DNA from: Anthonomus grandis grandis | Taxonomy: Eukaryota; Arthropoda; Insecta; Coleoptera; Curculionidae | Assembly (NCBI RefSeq): GCF_022605725.1 | Contig: NC_065551.1 | Location: forward strand, 27,032,001 to 27,096,000 | Direction: 5' to 3' | DNA length: 64,000 nt | In this document: positions 29,103-40,500 of the stretch, piece after piece | How the letters are laid out: every line of letters starts with the position of its first letter | How positions within the stretch are numbered: the stretch's first letter is position 1 | Notes under the pieces: model-generated | What the model was told of the DNA's origin: nothing | Database searches by the model: none | Seen by the model: the letters and a program-made list of their open reading frames with translations, nothing else | Position numbers and translations under genes: made by a program

Positions 29103-32100
29103 GAGCGTCACACCAAAGGTTCCATCCATAGGACTATGATATTTCATTATTTAAAACTGTCGTTAATATTTAACTAATGCAATGGATACATATAATGCCT
29201 GCATAATTAACACCAGGTTTATTAGTTGGTTTTGCAACATTTCTAGCTAAATTCTAATAAAAACTTCTTTATTAAAAGGGGTAAGTAAAGAACTGCAATA
29301 TGTAAAATGTAGAAACTGTATGATTGTATTATAAATCAATATTTCTGATCAATGTGAGCCAATATTTACTTAATATTTTACTGAAGAATCCATTTTGTTA
29401 ATGATCGACAAACTCCCAAAAAAATATAATAAGGAAGGTTCAGTATTTACAATACTTACTTATTTTTTTGGAGAAACTAATATTCTCATATTAGTTGTAA
29501 CCTGGTAAGTAACGCTTAAATAGTAAGCGTTTTTCTTCAAAATATTCCCTTAGTTGATTGCATACCATGGAGTCTATAATCTTATCTGCAGCTAGAACTA
29601 AATTAATAGTTCTACGTTCTTCTGCGAGTATTGGTTTATTGAGGAAATTTTTCAATATTAGGCAAACATCCTTTTATTCCTTTCAAAAAAGTTTATCTTA
29701 GTTTTTAAGTAAAATATATTATACCTAAAAAAAAGAAAAAATACAAGATGTAATGGACTTAATGCATGTTGCAAGGAAAAAGGCTTTTTAGTAAATGCAC
29801 TTAAAATAAGGAGTAACATTTTTACCTTAGTAAGTTCTTGGAAGAGATTATTATGTAGTAGAAACTGAACTGAAGACCTCAAAGGTGAAAAAAAAGTCCA
29901 AAAATTCATCTATGGCTATACAGAATGGTAAAAACAGCTGTAAATAGACGTTGAGGCAGCTATACCAAATCATTTTAGGTTGCGCTAGCAAAAGATATGG
30001 CTATCGACTCCAATCAACAAACCTAATCTTTAATCCTATATCGGGTTTACTTAACAAGAAATTTTCCAAAATACTCTCATGTTATATACATGATTCACTG
30101 TTGTTGGCAATAATTTTCCATTTCTAACAACGAACAGCTATTAAGATAAAGTCCATGAGGTTATTAAAGCTTCTAAAAATAATGTTAATAATATTTATTA
30201 TATTATCTGCAAAAAAAGGCTGATATTGAAACGTATTTTGTCGACAAGCAGCAAACCAAAACCTCGCACAATTGTTGTTTAACAGTCCCAGAAATCGGTT
30301 AGGGTTTTTAAAGAAGTTATTGAGCGGTAAGTAATTATCAATTAAAATAGAATAAAACTAAAATAAAATAAAATTTTGAATTTCATTTGAACTTTTTGAA
30401 ATGATTTTCTTGTATTCTCTCATTAAGAACTTTTTTTTAATTATATAAGAGAAAAATATAAGGGATTTGTTAGATAGGTGGTTAGAATTGTTGTCGGACA
30501 TTTAATTCCACTCTTTCCTCTGTTAATGATTCTAATCTAGGAGGTGTTTTAATTACATTAGTGATTTTAACCACATTACTGTGTGGGAGTATTATTGAAA
30601 AATAAATTAGAATCTTCTCAGCAGTTTTAGTATTGTGTTTAGACAGTTATAAAAATATATATTTCGGATTTAATATAGGAGAAGACATTCCCGAGTCGAC
30701 CTGAGATATCCCATACGACATTCCAGAAATGTTTATTTCGATACAATTTGCATGCCTGTCTGAAAAATTCTAAAATTTTATGACAACATTACCAGAATAC
30801 TCATGTTCTTTTATTTTATGTTGTACTTTAAATTATAATTGGATCTGACATATTTCTTAACGGAGAATTTAAGATTTTCTTTGGGTATAAAACTTCTTTC
30901 TCACCAAAATCAAAGTTATGTTATCTATAATCCTTTGTTGTTTACAACAAGCTTATCCTTAGCTTTTAGGCTAGACATTAAATAGAGAAAAATGCGATAA
31001 TCGTTTTCCTCTGTAAACCTTTGATTGCATTTTTATAATTTCCTTTCTACCAATTTTATCAGTAAATTACTATGAATATTATTATTATTCACCTGCTATT
31101 CCAGTATTTAGCTGTATATGTTATATCAAAAGAAAGAGTTATTTTATTCGTGTTATAGAATAGTACCCCCCGATAATACATTTACATCAGGTTCATTCTA
31201 TATAATAGCTACACATACAGAGTGCAATTAAAATCGTCGAACTAATTTGAAGCTTGATTGGTTCAAAATGTTTAATTTTACCGATGTATGATACAGATCT
31301 TATAAAAATTCGTTCAAAATTATTAATATTCGTGTATCCAGGAAGATAATTTGAAGTGTCACCTCATCAAAGTTAAAAAATTTTTAGACCATTCCACTTT
31401 TAATGAAGTCCTCAACTATTCATTTCCACTCAATTCCAGTCAAATCTTTCGAAAACCAAAAGTTCGATAAAGAGTTTAATATTCAAAGCTTTGTGGAAAT
31501 GTCCATTTATTTAGAATTCTTCTTTAGAAATGTTCATGCAATCTTCTCTGCCTTGATGTCGTGTTGATATCACTGGATCCCAGCGTAGGGTTTTCTATAA
31601 CAGATTCCCACTATTCTTGACGTTTATTATTGTTAAAATAATAGTGTGAGTTAAAGAAAGAGCGTATATATAGAGATAGTATTATCAACCAATCAAAGAT
31701 CCGAGAGGCCAGAACCATTAAATGTAGTTTTACAATGCATATTGAATTATTTTTATTAATTAGCAAACAAAATATTTAGACTTATACTTAAAATATTTTA
31801 AGTTCTTTTATAACAAAATTAAAAAAGTTTCTGAGATGGGTAAGTAAAGTAAAAATGTGCTTGTAAAATAACGATTGTAGTCAACTTTTTTCCCTAATTC
31901 AGCCGAAAATAAAAAAGATAAACTTAAAGATTTAGGTCAAACTTATGTTTAAGTGAAAATTGATATTGTTCCTATTAAATTCACCAAGGAATACTCAATA
32001 AATCGCTGACAAATCAATCATTAACTGTGTCTGAAATGTTCACAGCTGTTTCAGAACTTTCGTAGAAGGCTAGTTGCGTTATACGTTAATATTGCGAATA

Positions 32101-32614
32101 TATTGTGTTACTAGCAAGCTTAAATTGTTTAAAAGCAAAAACAGAATAATCAAAGCGATTTGAGCAATTACGAACATTATTATGCGACCGCAGATAACTT
32201 ATGATCCATGATTATACCCATCTGACACTTATTTCAATTTATAAACAATTGATAAAAACTATTTTTGAAAACGCAATATAAGTACTAATAATAAATAAGT
32301 AGATTGTTCATTTATATAATAAATGTATGTTATATCACTATAAAAATAATAAAACACTTTAAGACGCATGTTAAGCTAAATGAAATTAATTATCAGTAAT
32401 TATAATTCAACTAATTAATAATTGGTTATCAGTTTTACGTCAAAATGAGTATCTTTCTAGTATCGTATATTATAAGTAAATACCATAGAGAAAGTTAAAA
32501 AAAAAAACATTTTCTCTGGCATATTATGCATTTTGTGGAAATTTTCAAATCCTATGTCTTCTGGCACTACTCGTTCTCGCATCGCATATGTTGTACCAAA
32601 TATTTTTTTTCCAG
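29103..32614. other. Intergenic, AT-rich, between Mhc and Cyt-b5-r
   Basis: No gene, RNA or complete repeat recognised. The 5'UTR exon(s) and promoter of Cyt-b5-r should lie in its right-hand part, since the first coding exon is preceded by an acceptor (TTTCCAG, ending 32614), but I could not identify them. Confidence 0.5.
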
Positions 32615-32625
32615 GCTGACCCAAA

Positions 32626-34256
32626 ATGCCGCCATATATCTCAGAGCTTCCCCCGTCGAGTTTGGGAATTGCCGCACCACCAAGACGGCAAAAAAACCCT
32701 TCAGTTGACATGTGGCTTGAAGATAAAGTAGCAACAGATAATGCCGAAGGTTTGTGGAGGCTTGACGATGGACTTTATGATTTAACTGCATTCATTCACA
32801 AACATCCTGGTGGTGCTGAGTGGTTAGAGTTGAGCAAAGTAGGTGCTGACCTTTCCTAATATGTTTTTTATATAATTAAAAATGCTCGTTTAGGGTCTTG
32901 ATATAACCGAAGCTTTCGAAGTACATCATCTCACAGAACAGCCAAAAGAAATTTTAAAAAAATACTTCGTGAGGAAAGCGAAGAAGAAGCGCAATTCTCC
33001 TTTTACTTTTAAAGAAGATGGATTTTATAAGACATTAAAGCGAGAAATTGTCAAAGTTTTACCGACTTTGCCAAGGCAATCAGAGAGGACGACTGATTTT
33101 TTTATTGATTCGTTTTTAGTAATTTTATTTTTTATGGGCACCATCGCTTGTAAATACTGGAATTTCTTCTATGGGACTTTGGCTGGAAACTTTTTGGGAT
33201 TTTTAACTATTGCGGCTCATAATTATTTCCACAAAAAAGATAACTTCAGGATGTACTATTTTAATTTCTCTTTACAGACTGTAAGGTAGGTATGACATAA
33301 ATATGCATTTGACAGTATCGCTCCTATAATTCACATTTTTTAGAGAATGGAGGATAAGTCACGTACTAAGTCATCATCTCCACACAAATACTATTGATGA
33401 TTACGAAATTTTATCCGCCGAACCTTTTTTAAATTATCTTCCTGTGGAAAAAAGTAATTTTAGGAGATACGGACAATGGTTTTGGGCACCAGTTTTCTGG
33501 AGTACTGGATTCCACAGGGCTTTCGTTGGAAGGTAATTAAGAATTTTTTGAAAAGTTACCTTATCCACCTACTTGAATCTCCTTATATATTTTGTAGGAT
33601 TGTAGAGTACATTCGAGGAAGAAGGAATCACATTAAAAAAACTGATTTTATAGCATTTACTTTCCCACTATTCATGTATATCTTTGGCGGACAACCCCTT
33701 CTTTGGACGCTTTTGATGTGGACTTATATCGTTGTAATTGGAAGCACACATCTGTTTTTTGTTGGATTGCATGCGGCTCATCACCACCCTGAGATTTTCC
33801 ATGATGGAGATCAGCCAAGGTAAACAGTATAAGAACTATAATACGAAAGCTATTAAATGAAATAATTATGAAACATTTGGGTCCAGAGAGGAATACGATT
33901 GGGGTATCGGTCAACTAGACGCCATCATGGAGAGGAAGGAAATTTCTGGTTCTCATTTCTTAGTGCTCACCAATTTTGGAGACCATGCTTTGCACCATAT
34001 GTTCCCTACTATAGATCATGCAACCCTGGAATTATTATATCCAACTTTTAAAAGGGTAATAGGCTAAAACTATTTAAATTTATTTGGCTGTTCTACTTTT
34101 ACTACTATGTCACAGGTTTTGGCTGAATTCGGAACCAATCTCAGAATGGTATCTCAACTTGATACACTCGCAGGCGGTTTTCAACAACTGATTAAAGTAA
34201 CACCCAGTGCTGCTCCACCGGATTTAAATAAGTGGGACATTAACAAAGTAAAATAA
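32626..34256 (+). CDS. Cyt-b5-r: Cytochrome b5-related protein (cyt b5 domain plus desaturase-like membrane domain)
   Basis: Six coding exons: 32626-32838, 32894-33285, 33344-33532, 33598-33819, 33887-34055 and 34116-34256. They give 441 residues with consistent phases (Drosophila protein about 436). Residues 35-110 are a cytochrome b5 domain with the heme-ligand HPGG motif (FIHKHPGGAEWL), and a second heme histidine is likely in EVHHL. The rest is a fatty-acid-desaturase fold with membrane segments and histidine boxes: HNYFH, HVLSHHLH, HAAHHHPEIFH and DHALHHMFP. The biochemical reaction is not established; a front-end-desaturase-like role on lipids in the ER is inferred. In Drosophila this gene is muscle-expressed and lies directly next to Mhc, in keeping with the order here. 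The coding sequence starts 11 nt after an acceptor, so there is at least one upstream non-coding exon. The introns are small (55-78 nt). Confidence 0.92.
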
Positions 34257-35937
34257 AAAAATTAATATGCAGAATAAGATTACTACTTACTGATTTACTA
34301 AGATGTTCCCTTTAAGACCAAATTATTTTGAATTATTATTAATTTTATTTAGGACTTTTAAAAGAACTGATTAATATTCAAATTATATAAATTTTATGTA
34401 TTTAATTGTTATTATTTTTAAAAGGCTGCATGAAAAATAATTAAAATTTGTGATTGTGATTTGATGAAAATATAAATATATAATATATGAATTATTAAAC
34501 TAATTGTTTAGAACAAAATTGAAATGTGATATATTATATTATCATAAAAAATATAAATTATATACTTTACTTAAACCTAAAACGGCTTCAGAAAGAACAC
34601 TTCCTATCCTATACAAGGACAAGAACATAATTTATTTAAGATATAGTTAATGCTTCCTTCATATCTTAGGCCAAAGTTACATATCAGAAGCTTTTGATGT
34701 ATAACAGAACTATACATTCAAATAGACAAGTTGAAAAAGGTGTATTGGTGTCGTGACTTTAGGAATGCATTTGATACAGTTGGCCATAACCATCAAAATT
34801 ATTATTTTGGGTAAATTGGAACTGATGAGAGGTATTTCAAACACTCGTTTATCAAAATACTAATAAGGAGTGGTAAGCACATCGTAGTGTCATGGCACAA
34901 GTTCAGAATCAATGGTCACATGTGAAACAACATATAAATTATGATCTGGATTTAATGGATTAAATCATATAAATCTAGTTTAAAGATAAAAAAATAAATA
35001 AATAAGTTCATAACTAATAATAACGCATGGCCAATCATTATAGTCTTCAAATATTTACGTCTGTACTCTGACTATTGATATTATTGTCGTAAGAGCTTTC
35101 TAATTTAAAAAAAAGTAAAATAGTTGCATCAATATGTATATTAAAAAGAATGTATGTCATAGTTCCTACGAACTCCTATTAATAATTATATATATTAGTG
35201 AGAATATTATAGTTAAATATGCGGTAACCTGCAAGACGAAAAAATAAAACCCCTGGAAATTCTAAAAGCAATAAAAACTACCAGAAGATATAATCCTCCA
35301 CACAGGAGGTATAAAACAAAAGAAGTTATCTATCAGAACTACAATCTTGTGCAAATAGAGAATGTTTACCAATTTCAGCTAACAATAAGATTGTAGGAAA
35401 TCAGGAAGTAGGAACTGGAAAAAAAATTTACTTGAGATTTCACCAGGATGTCATTCTCAGATTTTACTGATTAATTGCTTGTAGTAACCAAGATACGTTA
35501 ATTGGAGATTGTGCGCAGTGCTCTATTTCGCTCTTGAAACGCTTCTTTACAGTCACATATTGATTAACTAAATAGCATTTTGTCCTCCGTGAGCTTATGC
35601 AGAGGTTTTGCAAGATTAGCAAAATTTCGTACAGATTTTCTGTAATATACACCAGCTTCTTAACAGGCGTTTGTCCACTGTCTTGTGACCAGTTTTCAAA
35701 TGCTTCTACTTTATCTGGATCAGTCCTGAGTGACCATTTTCTAATATTACATGGTCGAAGGATCCATGGACCTTATTTTTGACATAAACAACATTTATAG
35801 GACTTTCAGGCTGGCCTCTCGAAGTTTAACAAATACCTCTTGAATATTCTTTAAATGATCTTCAAATATTTTTCAGACTGCAAAATCTGTGCATTGTAAA
35901 TTAATACTGTCAGCTTACTTTTCTTCATTTTCATAAG
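34257..35937. other. Intergenic, with a short LINE remnant
   Basis: AT-rich. Around 34740-34860 on the plus strand a short frame reads RDFRNAFDTVGHNHQN, resembling the reverse transcriptase block DF.KAFDTVDH of LINEs, with decay on both sides. The remainder, including short open frames near 35460-35780, is not recognised. Confidence 0.4.
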
Positions 35938-36540
35938 TCAGTCCCAAGCAGCAAGGCACGGTTGAATTGATGTTGCAGAAAGGTCAATAGGCAACGTAGA
36001 GGTTGCTGTATCAAAAATCAACGTTGAATAGACATTATAAAAGCAACATGATGATCAACGTAATTTCTCCGAGGTTTATACAATGTAAAATAACTGTTAC
36101 ATGCAGAGTTGAATTTTTAAAAGAAACATTAATATATTTTCAGATATAAAATGATATTTTAAAAACATAACTCATATAGTTATTATATGAATAAGAATGG
36201 TTTATTTGGAGTAGAATGACTTAATTACTTGCACAATTTTCTATACTCAAACTGAGACATACTGTAGTCCAGACATAACTTTATTTCAATTTGACAAAAT
36301 TGAAACATTCTGTATACGTAGATCATCTGACATCAATAACACATCTATACAACGTTGAATTGAGGGTTCAGATCAACTTATGATACGACGTTGATTCAAC
36401 AAACAGAAACACCGTTGTTTCAATTATGACAATGTGACGTCTCGTTAACATTGATTTATTCGTTGTTACAGCATAAATCAATGTCGGAAAGTTTCGGATA
36501 TTCAAGGTTGATTCAATTATATCTTGCTGCCTGGGGCTGA
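35938..36540. repeat. MITE of 603 bp with TCAG(T/C)CCCA inverted ends
   Basis: The left end TCAGTCCCAAGCAGCAAG and the reverse complement of the right end, TCAGCCCCAGGCAGCAAG, match over about 30 bp (continuing to TTGAAT). There is no coding capacity. The interior is rich in scattered variants of CAACGTTGA(T/A)T, which are close to palindromic. Non-autonomous; the parental family is not identified. Confidence 0.7.
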
Positions 36541-36683
36541 TTCTTTACTTGAGAGTGACCAGGCATAAAGTTGGTGTTTGCTGTGAGGATATTCAGAGTA
36601 AGCTGTTAGGATATTAAAACTTCTAAGTTCCTAAGTTCATTGAATCTGGGATCAAATAAAACTCAGGTTATAAATTGGTAATA

Positions 36684-36725
36684 TTGCTAACTTTTCGACC
36701 TATACTATTAGGCCATCCTCAGAAC
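36684..36725 (-). other. Hammerhead-like CTGAGGA...CGAAA motif
   Basis: On the minus strand: CTGAGGA, one T, then GGCCTA-loop-TAGGTC (six pairs, one of them G-U), then GAAAAGTTAGC. CUGANGA followed by a stem and GAAA is the conserved half of a hammerhead ribozyme core. The flanking stem I/III pairing is poor here. It may be a decayed retroelement-borne ribozyme; function is unlikely. Confidence 0.3.
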
Positions 36726-37558
36726 CATAAAAAGTGTAGTAAAGGACAACGTGTCTAGGAAATAAACAAATGTCAAAAATTATTGCAGCATTATAAATTA
36801 TTTTTATTTTTAAAATAAAACTATACTAAATACCCCATATTTATCCAAGAATTTTTTAATATTTGTCTATGCATTTGGAATCCATACTATTTTACAGATA
36901 AAATGCTGTTTTTATATAAAATCTCTATCATTTAGCAAAGGAAGTACCTTAAAGATAAAACAAAAAATAGAAATCGGTTTAAAGTTGCTAGAGCTGATCT
37001 AAGTTTTGGAGCAAGTAGAATAATGAGGCAAGAACAGAAGAAAATTGTAAAAAATGCGATGAGGTTCAGAATAATTGTGGCTTTACCATCTTTAATTTCA
37101 AGTTCCTAGATAACTTTTCTTAGTCTGAAGATCACATTTTATTAACTAGCCATAGGTGTAGATATCCGTAAACATAAGAGCATTTATATGGAAAAACATT
37201 GATAATTTCACCACATATTACATGATAAAACAAGGTACGGAGTTTCAAGAAGCCGTTCCATTTCTAATGCATAAAATATTTCTTTCTAAATAGGTTTCGC
37301 GGCCTAAGACACAGTTCCGGCAACATTGCTATTCGTTGTTTCATTTAGGTTATAGTACACAATACTCATTGTAGGTTATGCTTCAGATTTCTGTAAGTTG
37401 TTTGTTTTTAGTGCTGATGAAGTCTGAAAAACTAAAATGACACAGCGATTTTTGATTATAATATTATTCGCATCTTTTTTTATCACTGGCTAGTATATAC
37501 GGTGGTGTTATCAATATTAACTCACCACTAATTGTTAAAATTCTATTCCAAGTACAAA
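36726..37558. other. Intergenic between MITE and PIG-X
   Basis: AT-rich with no recognisable coding or repeat content. The PIG-X promoter should lie near the right end. No TATA box or initiator stands out. Confidence 0.4.
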
Positions 37559-40500
37559 ATGAAGATACAATTCTTATGTATTTTTGTCCTAGTATTTACC
37601 AGGATTATAAAGGGTGCCAGAGATTGCATTAAACTAGACGTTTCAATAACTCAGAAGGTTGAAAACTTGGGATTTCATAGGTAAGAGTGCATCTTTGTTA
37701 ATCATAATAAAAGCTTATATATCATAAATAAAGTCTTGCCTCTTATCTTTAAACAAGTTATCACATCTTTCTCTTTATATGTATTAAAGTGGCAAAAGGA
37801 GGTTCATGGGAAATTCATCAATTTTTTCCAAAGACACTCTAAGAGATTTTGACCACTTTTTTACTGTGGTTTATTAAAAGCAGATTTCTTAGAATATTCC
37901 GCAAATAAGGAACCTATAAAAATTGAACTTATTGAGGTTTTTACTGGTAGCCTTAGATGTGTATTATGGCAAAACCTTTAATCTATTAATATGAATTTGA
38001 CTCTCATGATTAATATTTTTAAGGTTAAGTTATATAGGAATGAGGTGAAATATAAGTCTTTGTAACATTACTCCAGTGCTGTTCTCTAATAAATGCAAGA
38101 AACTAAATTTACAAACAAAAAAAAACATTTTCACAATCAAAAAACAATTCACAATAACCTTTTCTTCTTACTTTATACCCTAGTCTTACCTGTGTCATTC
38201 TACCACTATATTATTGTTGTGACTTTACCACTATACTGCCCAACTATGGAAAAAGGCAGTATCTGCTAATCAGCAAATTTGTGGGAAAAGGGCAAAAACT
38301 TTAAGATCATTTGCCAAGCTTTTTTTAAAGCAAACTTTAAACAAAAATGTGTTCTTATATTAAAGACTATATCAGAAATGTTTTTTCAATAAGCAAAAAC
38401 GTTTTTTAGTTCTACAGTAATTAATTAAGCCAATTACTGCTTTTCTCCATTGTATTAAATATCCTTCTGAGGCAACCATAAAGCAGTAACTGTCACATAC
38501 TTCTTTTCTTCATTGATTTTTTATTATACTGCTTTTAAGGGTAATAATAAAAAATAACACAGGTAAACTTTGAACATTTTTATTTATTGAGTCACTCTTT
38601 TTTTGTTACATTTCTTTTTAATATTTTGTGTTTTTTGTGGAGCGGTAAACACAGGTAAATTAAGCCAGAATTCTTTTTGATTTTCGGTCATTAGGCTCAA
38701 CAAATTTTTTATAATAGTTGCTTTTTTTCCTCACTAATTCCATGTGGAATAGTAAACTGAAGAGGGTCAGAAATTGCTTTTATTTTATATACATCACTCC
38801 GAAGGAAATTAAGTGTTTTAAAGTTTTCACTTTCTAGATCACATTGGACCATCAAGTCAAAAGATCCTCGTGGTGCTTTTACATGGACAATATCCAATAG
38901 CAATATCTTTTCTTTGTTAGTTGTCATGTTTCTCTTATTAACTGATGACAAGTCTTTAAACTCATAAAAATCAGTTATCATAATTTCTTTTTCAGTTTTT
39001 CCTCCATTTGCTTTTTGAATAGCGGTGACGAAATCATTAAAGTCACAAGTTTTTTTTGACGCTTAAGTGATAGTTCAATTTGATGGTGTAGGGAGTCGGC
39101 TGACATAAACGTATGACCGGCCTCAAAATAAAAAAAAAAAAAAAAATAGTCTGAGCTGCCACTCTTAAAGAATTGACAATGTAAACAAGAAATGTCATTA
39201 TTGTTCAATTTTTATTTTGGGAAGAGCAGTTATCGAGCCAAAATATAAAATTTTCAGCGTCTCTATGTCGAAGTATGAACTGAAAGAAACAACTTATCAA
39301 CTCCTCTTTCCCTCTTCCCCGTATGGCTTCATGTCAAGTAACTGCAAATGGTAATACTTTTTTGGCATTGAATTTTTTTGAACCAAGGAGTGCAAAAGTT
39401 TCGTTGTAAGCTACTAACCTTTGAGTAAACAAAACTTTTTTAAAACTTTTCATCCTTGGAAGCATGATGATTCTTTCTAAATCTGCTGAAACGCAAACTG
39501 TTTTACAATCGTAGTCAGTGTTTGCATGTGCTTTATATAGATTTCTGGCGATTTTGGCCTTATTTATGTGATCTGACCATTTCTTGCAAACTGAGCACTC
39601 TGGGTTTAAATTTTCACTTTGGTGCTCATGAAGAATCATAACTTCGCAACTTTCACATTCTTTATGGCCCAGTTTTGTAAATCTAATTTTGCAAATAATA
39701 TTTTTCTATATGCTTCATATCCACATTTGTGTTCTGGATGTTTTTCTATAAAATCTTGAGGCATAGAAACAATGGTTACATCGCTGGGCAGGTATTTCAC
39801 GTAAGGAGCATGTTCACGTCAGTAGTGGGAAATGCTTGGATGAAACGTTTCGATATGATTTATTATCAATTGCCTATCAATTTTATTGGTTGGAGGATTA
39901 TGTCCCCTGCGGTCTTTATTTGGTAATATTGATCCTGGTCCAGTTTTGTGCAAAACATTAAAAATAACTCTGTCATTTTTTGGATGGTATCCCAGTGTTG
40001 TTAAATAAAAAATCTTACATACATCCACTGACATTCCACTGTCTTGAGTTAATTTGTAAGAAAAAGTTAAATTTCGTTGAGAATATCCAGCAGTTATAGT
40101 TCTCTTTTTAACTGACACTCGGCTACATGAATTAAGGATCATATACCATGTTAAAGACCAAAAACTGTCATGAATTGATTGTCTTTGTTCTTCTTTTATT
40201 AATTTCTTGTATTTTTTTCTGCATGAATCTTTGCAGGCTTCTCTAAGTGGATGTTTTGTTATATTAAGTTTAGACCTTTCTTTCCGTGATATTTTGTTTT
40301 TCTTCTTTTTCATATTTCTCTTTCTCTGTATTTCTTTTAAATTAGCCAAAGGAATATTTTCATCTGGACTGCTAGAGTCTTCTTCATTTTCTGTTTGACT
40401 AATTCCAATATCTTGCTCATCTTAAAATACATCTTGTAAAGAGTCATGCGATTGAATTTCTTCTGTTTCCACAACTTGCAAGTCGGGTATTATGTCCGAA

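Noticed and set aside
29658..29909. 83-codon minus-strand frame in the Mhc/Cyt-b5-r spacer
   Set aside because: F/L/K-rich chance translation of AT-rich DNA with no splice or family support.
37400..37440. CTGATGAAGTCTGAAAAACT as a hammerhead core
   Set aside because: The stretch between CTGATGA and GAAA is too short to form the required stem, and no flanking pairing is visible.
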